Positions 7,588-14,008 of a stretch of 14,588 bases of DNA are shown here, piece after piece. Position 1 is the stretch's first letter. Every line of letters starts with the position of its first letter. The DNA comes from an uncultured Collinsella sp. Its GTDB lineage: Bacteria > Actinomycetota > Coriobacteriia > Coriobacteriales > Coriobacteriaceae. The notes beneath the pieces are model-generated. The model had not been told where the DNA came from, did no database searches, and saw only the letters and a program-made list of their open reading frames with translations. The translations under genes and the position numbers were made by a program. The DNA lies in contig URVF01000018.1 in the NCBI GenBank assembly GCA_900551185.1, positions 1-14,588 on the forward strand. The letters run 5' to 3'.

Positions 7588-7917
7588 ATGGAACAGGTGA
7601 CAATCGCGGCTGATCTTACATACGACGCCCGCGGGCTGATTCCTTGTGTGGTTCAGCAGTATGACACCGGCGAGGTACTTATGGTTGCTTGGATGAACGA
7701 GGAGTCGGTGGGGCTGACGCTCAAGACCGGTACCACGTGGTTTTGGAGCCGCAGTCGCCAGGAGCTCTGGAACAAGGGCGCGACGAGCGGCAATATGCAA
7801 GCGGTCAAGGAGCTCTGGGCCGACTGCGATAGCGATACGCTGCTGGTCAAGGTCGACTCGCCGGGTCCGGCCTGCCACACCGGCAACCGTACCTGCTTCT
7901 TTAAGAAACTCGCGTAG
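7588..7917 (+). CDS. hisI: Phosphoribosyl-AMP cyclohydrolase
   Basis: It opens the purine ring of phosphoribosyl-AMP to yield ProFAR, using zinc and magnesium. The single-domain form of 109 residues carries the three zinc cysteines C80, C96 and C103 in the family spacing (CX15CX6C) and the metal aspartates D79, D81 and D83 in ADCDSDTLL. LMVAWMNEES and WFWSRSRQELWNKG are the usual signatures. The start directly follows the hisF stop; the ribosome site is weak, suggesting coupling with hisF. Confidence 0.96.
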   Translation: MEQVTIAADLTYDARGLIPCVVQQYDTGEVLMVAWMNEESVGLTLKTGTTWFWSRSRQELWNKGATSGNMQAVKELWADCDSDTLLVKVDSPGPACHTGNRTCFFKKLA

Positions 7918-7962
7918 GGCGGGCGCTCGATTAGACGCTCGGCCACCAGAAAGGATTGAACT

Positions 7963-8280
7963 ATGGGTGTGCGCACCGCAAACGTTCAGGATGGAAATAT
8001 CGGTGAGACGTTGACAGGTCTGGCCGAGGTGATTCACGGTCGTCGTGATGCGTCGCCACAGGAGAGCTACACCGCTCGTCTGTTGACCGACGTCGAGGAC
8101 GAGCTGCTCAAGAAGCTTGCCGAGGAGGCGAGCGAGGTCATCATGGCCTGCAAGGATAACGACCACGATCACATTCGCTATGAGGCCGGCGACCTGGTCT
8201 ACCACTTGCTCGTGACGCTTGAGCGCTACGGCATCACCCTCGACGAGTTGGCCGGCGAACTCAACGCCCGCCGCCACTAG
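7963..8280 (+). CDS. hisE: Phosphoribosyl-ATP pyrophosphohydrolase
   Basis: It hydrolyses phosphoribosyl-ATP to phosphoribosyl-AMP and pyrophosphate, the second pathway step. At 105 residues it has the all-alpha MazG-like fold, with the acidic helix pair visible as KKLAEEASEVIMA (51-63) and YEAGDLVYHLL (73-83). SYTARLL before the helix is typical of HisE. It is a separate gene from hisI, as in other actinobacteria, whereas enterobacteria fuse the two. AAAGGA, eight bases before the ATG, is the ribosome site. It is the last gene of the operon. Confidence 0.95.
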   Translation: MGVRTANVQDGNIGETLTGLAEVIHGRRDASPQESYTARLLTDVEDELLKKLAEEASEVIMACKDNDHDHIRYEAGDLVYHLLVTLERYGITLDELAGELNARRH

Positions 8281-8319
8281 TCGTTTGGGACAGTCTTTGT
8301 TGGTGTAACGGGGTCATGG

Positions 8320-8388
8320 AAGTTGCAGTGAAATAGGGACTGTTTAAGCGCTTCATCAGGCAAAACAATCCCTATTCCACCGCAACTT
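8320..8388. repeat. Large imperfect inverted repeat between convergent genes
   Basis: The arms 8320-8345 and 8363-8388 match at 23 of 26 positions, around a 17-base loop. Each arm carries the core AATAGGGA or its complement TCCCTATT. The element sits between the convergent hisE and the PHP phosphatase. It has no clear flanking T-run, so it is not a typical intrinsic terminator, though a stem this long could still stop or stabilise transcripts from both sides. Together with GGGACAG at 8287-8293 it looks like a REP- or MITE-like intergenic repeat. No transposase is nearby. Confidence 0.7.
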
Positions 8389-8400
8389 ATGAAAGGATGG

Positions 8401-9312
8401 CTAGTCGAGGGGTGTGGGTTCCCATTCGCCGTTGGGGTGGGGGATGTCGAAGGTTCGGTAGCCGCAGTCGTAAGCGTGGGCCTGGGCCTCGCGGATGTTC
8501 CAGCAGATGTCGCAGGCGCGGTGTGCGTCCGAGCCAAAGGTGATGGGTACCTCGGCGTGGGCGAAGCAACGCAATAGCCCGGTCGCGGGATAGTAATCGT
8601 CGAGCCCCTTGCGCGGCGCGGCGGTCGAGACCTCAACGCGGCGGCCCGTGTCGTGAGCGCACTCGGCCATCTGCCCCCAGAACGGCGTCGGGTCAAAGTC
8701 GGGCGCAAAGCCTTCCTTCGAAAAGCGCATGACCAGGTCGGGATGGGCCATTACGTCAAAGTTGAGTGAGCTTTCGCAGGCGCGGCACCAGTCGTCGACG
8801 TAGCGCTCCCACACGCCGTGTACCCCCAGGTTTTCCCAAACATGCAGGTTGGTGTCATCATCGATCCAGCCGCAGCGCGAATCGGGTGTATCGGGGCGAG
8901 CGACGTTTTCCGTTCCCGCCGTACCCGCGGCGCCGGCCATGATATCGCCTGGGTTGCCAATCCAATGCACGCTGCCCAGGCGCACGACGGCGCCCTGGGA
9001 CCAGCGCTCAACCAAAGGCTCGCAGCCCTCGTACCAATCGCATTCAAAGCCATAGATAAGCTCGAGCTCCGACGCGATCTGCGCGGCAAGCTTGCGGGCA
9101 TCCTCAAAAGCCAGACGATGTGCCGGCAGGTCGCCCTCGACAACCTGCACCTCGCAGTTGGCATCCATGCTGGCGGGTAAGGTGAGGTGGTCGGTCGAGA
9201 CCATGACGCGGCAGCCGGCGGCCGCGGCAGCGCGGACGTTTTCCTCAAACGAGGCATGTCCGTCCGAAAACGAGGTGTGGGTGTGGCAATCGACCAGCGG
9301 GCAAGCAGACAT
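8401..9312 (-). CDS. hisJ: PHP-family phosphatase, probable histidinol-phosphatase
   Basis: The 303-residue protein has the metal ligands of the PHP family: H10 and H12 with D17 (HTHTSFSDGH), D41-H42 (STDH), E90 (GFECDWYEG), H116 (GSVHW), H190 (MAHPD), and D262 and H264 (GSDAH). This pattern and length fit HisJ/HisK histidinol-phosphatases, which dephosphorylate histidinol phosphate to histidinol. The his operon encodes every other step but no phosphatase, which supports the assignment. AAAAGGAG precedes the ATG at 9312 by six bases. The gene is convergent to the operon and separately transcribed. Another PHP phosphoesterase activity cannot be excluded from sequence alone. Confidence 0.85.
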   Translation of the reverse strand: MSACPLVDCHTHTSFSDGHASFEENVRAAAAAGCRVMVSTDHLTLPASMDANCEVQVVEGDLPAHRLAFEDARKLAAQIASELELIYGFECDWYEGCEPLVERWSQGAVVRLGSVHWIGNPGDIMAGAAGTAGTENVARPDTPDSRCGWIDDDTNLHVWENLGVHGVWERYVDDWCRACESSLNFDVMAHPDLVMRFSKEGFAPDFDPTPFWGQMAECAHDTGRRVEVSTAAPRKGLDDYYPATGLLRCFAHAEVPITFGSDAHRACDICWNIREAQAHAYDCGYRTFDIPHPNGEWEPTPLD

Positions 9313-9344
9313 GGCGACTCCTTTTCATTTGGCGAAACCGCTCC

Positions 9345-9350
9345 ATTGTA
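9345..9350 (-). promoter_or_regulatory. Candidate -10 element for the PHP phosphatase gene
   Basis: Read on the minus strand this is TACAAT, five of six matches to the -10 consensus, about 33 bases upstream of the start codon. The hexamer 17 bases further upstream (GTCGCA, 9373-9368) is a poor -35, and it overlaps the 9358-9390 hairpin. The placement is plausible but unproven. Confidence 0.35.
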
Positions 9351-9357
9351 ATGGCGC

Positions 9358-9390
9358 GGCCCCCCGATGCGACGAGCGCACCGGGGGGCC
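9358..9390. repeat. GC-rich hairpin upstream of the PHP gene
   Basis: GGCCCCCCG (9358-9366) pairs perfectly with CGGGGGGCC (9382-9390), and inside it TGCG (9368-9371) pairs with CGCA (9377-9380), leaving a five-base loop. There is no T-run on either strand. It overlaps the likely -35 region of the minus-strand gene, so it may be an operator or a terminator-like block. Its function is unknown. Confidence 0.55.
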
Positions 9391-9437
9391 GAAATCGACT
9401 GGAAAGGGTGCGCGGTGCGGCCTCGCTTGCGCTCTCA

Positions 9438-9505
9438 AAACATGTACATCAGCCTCCAAAAGCTGCAGAAAATGACATGTTTGGAGGCTGATGTACATGT
9501 TTGGA
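9438..9505. repeat. Perfect 23-bp inverted repeat with overlapping direct repeat
   Basis: Bases 9438-9460 and 9480-9502 are perfect reverse complements with a 19-base spacer. Superimposed on this, ACATGTTTGGA occurs at 9475-9485 and again at 9495-9505, a 20-base period equal to two helical turns. A 10-of-11 match to its complement lies at 9435-9445. Outer bases CCTCGCT (9421-9427) and AGCGAGG (9510-9516) can also pair. It lies in the middle of a divergent intergenic region, so it may be a regulator-binding site, a REP-like repeat or a very stable RNA hairpin. No protein was recognised that would bind it. Confidence 0.75.
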
Positions 9506-9608
9506 TAGGAGCGAGGGCGGCGACGGACGAAAGTCACGCCTGTGCCACGTCCGATGTGCTAGCGTTTGGATGAACAAAACGAGCCCGCGCGGAAAGGATC
9601 CGGACCGT

Positions 9609-10094
9609 ATGCAATGCGATAGCACATCCCCGCTGTCCCGCGAGACCGATGCGCCCGAGACCATCGTCAAGCTGGAATGCGACATCGACGACGCGTCGCC
9701 CGAGGTGCTCGCCTACGCTGCCGACCGCCTGCGCGAGGCGGGTGCGCGCGAGGTGCATTGGCTGCCCCTCTATTGCAAGAAAGGCCGTCCCAGTTGGCAG
9801 CTACAGGTAATCTGTGCTCACGAGGATATCGAGCGCCTGCAGACGATTATCTTTTTGGAAACCACGACCAACGGCATTCGTCGCCAGGTCATGGAGCGCG
9901 TTTGCCTGCCACGCCGCTTTGAGCGCGTAACGACGCCATGGGGCGAGGTATCCGTCAAGGTGGCCACCCTACCCGACGGCAGTGAGCGCGCGGCGCCCGA
10001 GTACGAGGACTGCGCCCGCCTTGCCCGCGAGCACAATGTGCCGCTCCAACGCGTGATGCAGGCGGCCCAGAGCGCGGCACTGCGATTTGAGTAA
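9609..10094 (+). CDS. Stand-alone LarC C-terminal domain (nickel insertion protein)
   Basis: The 161-residue product matches the C-terminal domain (LarC2, DUF111) of the nickel-insertion protein LarC, which uses CTP to load nickel into the pyridinium-type NPN cofactor of lactate racemase-like enzymes. Visible motifs are KLECDIDDASPE near residue 21, PLYCKKGRPSWQL near 53, FLETTTNGIRR, and PEYEDCARLAREHNVPL. No LarC N-terminal domain and no larA, larB or larE gene is present in the window. The frame is open from 9501, with ATGs at 9570 and 9609; 9609 is chosen because GGAAAGGA lies ten bases upstream and the conserved part begins only at about residue 20. The family is firm, the function as a single domain is inferred. 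Confidence 0.85.
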   Translation: MQCDSTSPLSRETDAPETIVKLECDIDDASPEVLAYAADRLREAGAREVHWLPLYCKKGRPSWQLQVICAHEDIERLQTIIFLETTTNGIRRQVMERVCLPRRFERVTTPWGEVSVKVATLPDGSERAAPEYEDCARLAREHNVPLQRVMQAAQSAALRFE

Positions 10095-10149
10095 CGCGGC
10101 CGGCGGCACGCCACGCCCAGCTCCATCAACCCCACCCGAAAGGACCACC

Positions 10150-10698
10150 ATGAAATACCTCATCGCTTCTGACATCCACGGCTCGGCATACTGGACCGAG
10201 CGCCTCTGCGCCGCCATCGAGTCCGAGCAGCCTGACCGCATCGTGCTGCTGGGCGACCTGCTCTACCACGGCCCGCGTAACGACCTGCCGCGCGACTACG
10301 CTCCCAAGCGCGTGATTCCGCTGCTCAACGCCCTGGCCGACCGCATCATCGCGGTGCGCGGCAACTGCGACGCCGAGGTCGACCAGATGGTGCTCGACTT
10401 TCCCATCATGGCCGACTATGCCACGTTATTCGACGAGAACGGCCGCGAGCTGTTCCTGACGCACGGCCACGTTTTTGGCGCCGGTATGCACAACAGCGTC
10501 GACCACGCGCCCGCGCTGCCCGAGGGCTCCGCGCTCGTCTACGGTCACACGCACATCAAGGTCAACGAAGCGAGCGAGGAGCATCCTGGTCTGTGGCTCT
10601 TCAACCCCGGCAGCGTGAGCATCCCCAAGGACGGCACGCATAGCTACGGCATCTACGAGGGCGGCGCGTTCCGCCACGTGATCATGGAGGAGGACTAG
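10150..10698 (+). CDS. yfcE: YfcE-like metallophosphoesterase
   Basis: A 182-residue calcineurin-like phosphoesterase, close in length to E. coli YfcE, a manganese-dependent phosphodiesterase of unknown natural substrate. All five family blocks are present: D8 and H10 (SDIHG), D36 (LLGDLLYHGP), N72 (GNCD), H105 and H107 (THGH), and H133 and H135 (GHTH). AAAGGA, six bases before the ATG at 10150, is the ribosome site. Frame also stays open upstream to 10087, where the start would lie inside the LarC-domain gene. The stop is two bases before mazG, so the two are probably co-transcribed. The gene symbol follows overall similarity. Confidence 0.88.
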   Translation: MKYLIASDIHGSAYWTERLCAAIESEQPDRIVLLGDLLYHGPRNDLPRDYAPKRVIPLLNALADRIIAVRGNCDAEVDQMVLDFPIMADYATLFDENGRELFLTHGHVFGAGMHNSVDHAPALPEGSALVYGHTHIKVNEASEEHPGLWLFNPGSVSIPKDGTHSYGIYEGGAFRHVIMEED

Positions 10699-10700
10699 CC

Positions 10701-11561
10701 ATGGCCGAGCATATGGCTCAGCAAAATGCCGAGGGTTCGCGTGACCTGTCCACGCTGGTAGATGCATCGGCCGAGCTGCAGCATCTGGTGCAGACCATCT
10801 GGCGTCTGCGTCAGCCCGACGGCTGCCCGTGGGACCGCGAGCAGACGCACCGCAGCATTGGCAAGAACATGATCGAGGAGGCCTACGAGGCGCTTGACTG
10901 CATCGAGGCCGACGACGCGGCGCACCTGCGCGAGGAGCTGGGCGACGTGCTCATGCAGGTAGTGTTGCATGCGCAGATCGCGGCGGACGCCGGCGAGTTT
11001 ACGCTGGCCGACGTGGCGCACGATATCGACGCCAAGCTCATTCGCCGTCATCCGCACGTGTTTGGCGATGCGGATGCCGACAGCTCCGACGAGGTACTCA
11101 AGATTTGGGACGAGGTCAAGCTTGCCGAGAAAGCCGCCAAGGACAAGGCCGTGGCGGCGGGCGAGGCCGCGCCCGAGGGTCTGCTCGATGGCGTGCCCAC
11201 GCATCTGCCGGCGTTGATGCAGGCTCAGAAGGTGTCGCGCAAGGCGGCTGCCGTGGGCTTTGAGTGGGAGACGGTCCAGGACGTGTGGGACGAGGTCGCC
11301 GAGGAACGTGCCGAGTTTGAGGCCGAGGCCCCTGGCTCGCCCGAGCGCGAGATGGAGTTTGGCGACCTGCTCTTTGCCCTGGTCAACGTCGCGCGCAAGG
11401 AGGGGATTGACGCCGAGAGCGCCCTGCGTGCCAGCACAGCAAAGTTCCGCCGCCGCTGGGCCGCGATGGAGCAGATGGCGGCCGATGCTCACGTGGATCT
11501 TGCCGAGCTTTCGACCCACGGCCTCAACGACCTGTGGGACGCAGCAAAGGCAGGGGAGTAA
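10701..11561 (+). CDS. mazG: MazG nucleoside triphosphate pyrophosphohydrolase
   Basis: MazG removes pyrophosphate from NTPs and dNTPs, cleaning the nucleotide pool and affecting ppGpp levels in some bacteria. The 286 residues hold two MazG domains. The first has GCPWDREQTHRSI (41-53) then the EExxE and ExxD metal motifs (E59, E60, E63; E79, D82). The second, about 170-260, has VGFEWE, VAEERAEFE and EFGDLLFALVNVAR. GGAGGAGGAC, inside the yfcE 3' end, is the ribosome site for the ATG at 10701. A strong terminator follows. MazG directly upstream of eno is a common actinobacterial arrangement, as in Mycobacterium tuberculosis. Confidence 0.95.
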   Translation: MAEHMAQQNAEGSRDLSTLVDASAELQHLVQTIWRLRQPDGCPWDREQTHRSIGKNMIEEAYEALDCIEADDAAHLREELGDVLMQVVLHAQIAADAGEFTLADVAHDIDAKLIRRHPHVFGDADADSSDEVLKIWDEVKLAEKAAKDKAVAAGEAAPEGLLDGVPTHLPALMQAQKVSRKAAAVGFEWETVQDVWDEVAEERAEFEAEAPGSPEREMEFGDLLFALVNVARKEGIDAESALRASTAKFRRRWAAMEQMAADAHVDLAELSTHGLNDLWDAAKAGE

Positions 11562-11565
11562 GACT

Positions 11566-11611
11566 GCGGGAACGACGGGCTGACACGCCTCATCGTTCCC
11601 GCTAAATTTTT
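11566..11611 (+). terminator. Intrinsic terminator after mazG
   Basis: GCGGGAACGA (11566-11575) pairs perfectly with TCGTTCCCGC (11593-11602); inside, GGC pairs with GCC. TAAATTTTT follows, ending at 11611. It should end the larC-domain/yfcE/mazG transcript before the eno promoter. Confidence 0.9.
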
Positions 11612-11632
11612 CGAAAATCAAGTGTATCCCTC

Positions 11633-11677
11633 GGCTAACTTAGGGCATAATGCAAAAAGTGCGACATGGCTAACTTA
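11633..11677 (+). promoter_or_regulatory. eno promoter with flanking 10-bp direct repeats
   Basis: CATAAT (11646-11651) is a good -10 (five of six), with no clear -35. GGCTAACTTA occurs at 11633-11642, just upstream of the -10, and again at 11668-11677, just downstream of the expected start point near 11658. Two identical sites bracketing a promoter look like operators. The sequence resembles one half of the DtxR/IdeR iron box (GGCTAACCTAA), but neither copy has the opposite half, so the regulator is only a guess. Confidence 0.5.
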
Positions 11678-11693
11678 CGGAGGCGCACCGACG

Positions 11694-11738
11694 GTGCACG
11701 GTCAGCCGGTCGCTTGCATCCACTACGTTTCCAAGTGA
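11694..11738 (+). CDS. Possible 14-codon leader peptide upstream of eno
   Basis: GGAGG (11679-11683) lies ten bases before a GTG that opens a short frame, MHGQPVACIHYVSK, ending in TGA at 11736-11738, twelve bases before the enolase start. The hairpin GCACC-GAC-GGTGC (11685-11697) covers the GTG. The frame could be a translated leader that affects eno expression, or chance. No conservation data are available, so confidence is low. Confidence 0.25.
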   Translation: MHGQPVACIHYVSK

Positions 11739-11750
11739 GAGGGAGACAAC

Positions 11751-13040
11751 ATGAGTGACATTTTGGACGTCTACGGTCGTGAGGTGCTCGACAGCCGCGG
11801 CAACCCCACCGTCGAGGTGGAGGTCGTGCTCGAGGATGGCAGCTTCGGTCGCGCGATGGTGCCTTCGGGCGCTTCGACCGGCGCCTTTGAGGCATGTGAA
11901 CTGCGCGACGGCGACAAGGGTCGCTACCTGGGCAAGGGCGTTTCGCAGGCCGTCGAGCACGTCAACAACGAGTGCGCCAACGCCGTCGTGGGCCTCGATG
12001 CCTTCGATCAGCGTGCCATTGACGCCGCACTGATTGCCGCCGACGGTACGCCCAACAAGACCAAGCTCGGTGCCAACGCCATTCTGGGCGTGTCGCTGGC
12101 CGTCGCCCGCGCCGCTGCCGAGTCGGCGGGCCTGTCGCTGTACCAGTACCTGGGCGGCGTCAACGCCCACCTGTTGCCCACGCCCATGATGAACATTCTC
12201 AACGGCGGCGTGCATGCCGACAACAACGTTGACTTCCAGGAGTTCATGATCATGCCGGTGGGCGCTCCGAGCTTTGCAGAGGGCCTGCGTTGGTGCGCCG
12301 AGGTCTACCACACCCTCAAGGGCGTGCTGCACGAGGCCGGCCTGGGCGGCGGCGTGGGCGACGAGGGCGGCTTTGCCCCCAACCTTAAGACCAATGCCGA
12401 GCCGTTCGAGTACATCACCAAGGCCGTCGAGAAGGCTGGCTTTAAGCCCGGCGTCGACTTTATGTACGCCATGGATCCGGCGTCCACCGAGTTCTACAAC
12501 GCTGAGACCGGTATGTACGAGCTCAAGGGCGAGGGTGTTGAGTACACGAGTGCCCAGATGGTCGATTACTGGGAGAAGCTCGTCGACACCTATCCCATCA
12601 TCTCCATCGAGGACGGCATGGCCGAGGAGGACTGGGACGGCTGGGTTGAGCTCACCCGTCGCATTGGCAACAAGGTGCAGCTGGTGGGCGACGACCTGTT
12701 CGTCACCAACACCGAGCGCCTTAAGAAGGGCATCGAGCTGGGCGCCGCCAACGCGATCCTGGTCAAGGTCAACCAGATCGGCACGCTCACCGAGTCGTTG
12801 GAGGCTATCGAAACCGCCAAGGAGGCCGGCTACGCTTGCATCGTGAGCCACCGTTCCGGCGAGACCGAGGACTCCACGATCGCCGACCTGGTCGTGGGCG
12901 TTAACGCCGGCCAGATCAAGTCGGGCGCCCCGTGCCGCAGCGACCGTATCGCCAAGTACAACCAGCTCATCCGCATCGAGGACGAGCTCGAGGGCAGCGC
13001 GCGCTACGCCGGCAAGGCCGCGTTCTACAACATTCGCTAA
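11751..13040 (+). CDS. eno: Enolase
   Basis: A glycolytic enzyme that converts 2-phosphoglycerate to phosphoenolpyruvate in the cytosol with magnesium. It is 429 residues, the standard length. Signatures are ILDVYGREVLDSRGNPT at the N-terminus, GASTGAFEACELRD, catalytic E205 in GDEGGFAPN, SIEDGMAEEDW, VGDDLFVTN, catalytic K339 in ILVKVNQIGTLTES, and SHRSGETEDS. AGAGGGAGA, seven or so bases upstream, is the ribosome site. It is flanked by terminators on both sides, so it is probably transcribed alone from the promoter near 11646. Identity is firm. Confidence 0.99.
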   Translation: MSDILDVYGREVLDSRGNPTVEVEVVLEDGSFGRAMVPSGASTGAFEACELRDGDKGRYLGKGVSQAVEHVNNECANAVVGLDAFDQRAIDAALIAADGTPNKTKLGANAILGVSLAVARAAAESAGLSLYQYLGGVNAHLLPTPMMNILNGGVHADNNVDFQEFMIMPVGAPSFAEGLRWCAEVYHTLKGVLHEAGLGGGVGDEGGFAPNLKTNAEPFEYITKAVEKAGFKPGVDFMYAMDPASTEFYNAETGMYELKGEGVEYTSAQMVDYWEKLVDTYPIISIEDGMAEEDWDGWVELTRRIGNKVQLVGDDLFVTNTERLKKGIELGAANAILVKVNQIGTLTESLEAIETAKEAGYACIVSHRSGETEDSTIADLVVGVNAGQIKSGAPCRSDRIAKYNQLIRIEDELEGSARYAGKAAFYNIR

Positions 13041-13103
13041 ACAAGTGGCGTACGCGGGGGCGGGGTTGACTCGGCTCCGTTCCACTTCTGATGGCCGCCA
13101 TTG

Positions 13104-13135
13104 GGCGCTGGGCCATATGGCTCAGCGCCTTTTTT
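13104..13135 (+). terminator. Intrinsic terminator after eno
   Basis: GGCGCTG (13104-13110) pairs with CAGCGCC (13123-13129), continued by a G-T wobble and GCC (13112-13114) with GGC (13119-13121), around an ATAT loop. TTTTTT (13130-13135) follows directly. This is a textbook rho-independent terminator. Confidence 0.95.
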
Positions 13136-13174
13136 ATGTCGAGCAAAGGCTGGCGAAGGCGGTGCGCACGCTCG

Positions 13175-13183
13175 TGCTATAAC
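13175..13183 (+). promoter_or_regulatory. Extended -10 promoter for the divIC-like gene
   Basis: TGCTATAAC is an extended -10 (TGn plus TATAAC, five of six matches), 43 bases before the ATG and 40 bases after the eno terminator. No clear -35 is visible, as is common for extended -10 promoters. A second AT-rich hexamer, TAGAAT (13184-13189), follows. Confidence 0.6.
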
Positions 13184-13226
13184 TAGAATACTTAGCGCAA
13201 ACAAACCTCAACCGCACAAGGCGCAC

Positions 13227-13988
13227 ATGGATCAGATTTACGACAACAGGTACTATTCCGCCGGTTCGCGTGAGCCGTCGCCTCGCCGTGCGCGCACGGT
13301 GCAGCTCGGTGGGTCCGCCTACGCCGGCGCCGACCGCTCCATGCAACGCCCGACAAGTACCTCGCGCCCCAATGCTCAAGTGAATACTTCGACAGATGGA
13401 CCAGTGCGCCCGGCACGTTCGTCGCATGCTCAGCGCTCGTCGGCTCAAACGCACGATAGGTCGAGCAGGCCTTCGAACCGTTTTTCGGGCTCGGACTTTA
13501 TGCACTACGCCAACGACAACGCGGTGGTCAAGGCAATCTACGACTTTACCCACGGTCCTCAGCGAGGGCTGTTTGTTGGCATTGTCGTTGCCCTGGCGCT
13601 CGTGAGCCTGTATTTCCCCGTGCGCGACCTGTATGTGGCAAAACGCTCGAGCGACATCTTGGCCAAGCAGGTTGAGATTCGCGAGCAATATAACGACGAC
13701 CTGCAAAAAAGCGTCGACAAGTTGCTCTCGGAGGAGGGTATCAAGGATGCGGCATCCGAGGACTTGGGCCTGGTGATGCCAGGCGAGAAGAGGATTGAAG
13801 TGCAGGGCCTGGACGACGATTCGGATCCTTCGTCGAGCCAGAAGTCTTCAAACGCCAAGAAGGCCAGCGAAGTTGCCAAGGAAATCGAAGAAGTCGGTAA
13901 GGACGCGCCGTGGTACATCCAGGCGCTCGACATGCTGTTTGGGTTTAACGGTGTCGAGGGCCAGACGGTCGTGTCCAACGGCAAATAG
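13227..13988 (+). CDS. DivIC/FtsB-like septum formation initiator
   Basis: A bitopic membrane protein of 253 residues, probably part of the divisome with FtsL and FtsQ/DivIB. Residues 1-110 are a basic, Ser/Arg/Pro-rich cytoplasmic region; 114-132 (LFVGIVVALALVSLYFP within it) form one membrane segment; 140-170 look like a coiled coil; SEEGIKDAASEDLGLVMPGE (168-187) is the DivIC family motif; the rest is an acidic, Ser/Lys-rich tail. The ATG at 13227 is chosen over upstream in-frame starts because those lie in the eno terminator and before the promoter. The ribosome site is weak (AAGGCG). Position between eno and ppx matches the actinobacterial FtsB homologue, for example Rv1024. Confidence 0.85.
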   Translation: MDQIYDNRYYSAGSREPSPRRARTVQLGGSAYAGADRSMQRPTSTSRPNAQVNTSTDGPVRPARSSHAQRSSAQTHDRSSRPSNRFSGSDFMHYANDNAVVKAIYDFTHGPQRGLFVGIVVALALVSLYFPVRDLYVAKRSSDILAKQVEIREQYNDDLQKSVDKLLSEEGIKDAASEDLGLVMPGEKRIEVQGLDDDSDPSSSQKSSNAKKASEVAKEIEEVGKDAPWYIQALDMLFGFNGVEGQTVVSNGK

Positions 13989-14008
13989 CGCCCGGAGGGG
14001 AGCCCGCA

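Noticed and set aside
7918..7962. Terminator in the hisI-hisE gap
   Set aside because: The GC-rich stretch does not form a clean stem and has no T-run; hisE most likely belongs to the same transcript.
9367..9573. Short plus-strand frame through the divergent intergenic palindromes
   Set aside because: Both strands give similar peptide pieces simply because of the inverted repeat; there is no ribosome site and no recognisable domain.
9501..9608. Longer N-terminus for the LarC-domain protein
   Set aside because: The first 36 residues do not resemble the family and begin inside the intergenic palindrome; the ATG at 9609 has the better ribosome site.
13101..13226. Upstream start for the divIC-like protein
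   Set aside because: The extra 42 codons run through the eno terminator and the likely promoter, so they cannot be part of the same transcript.
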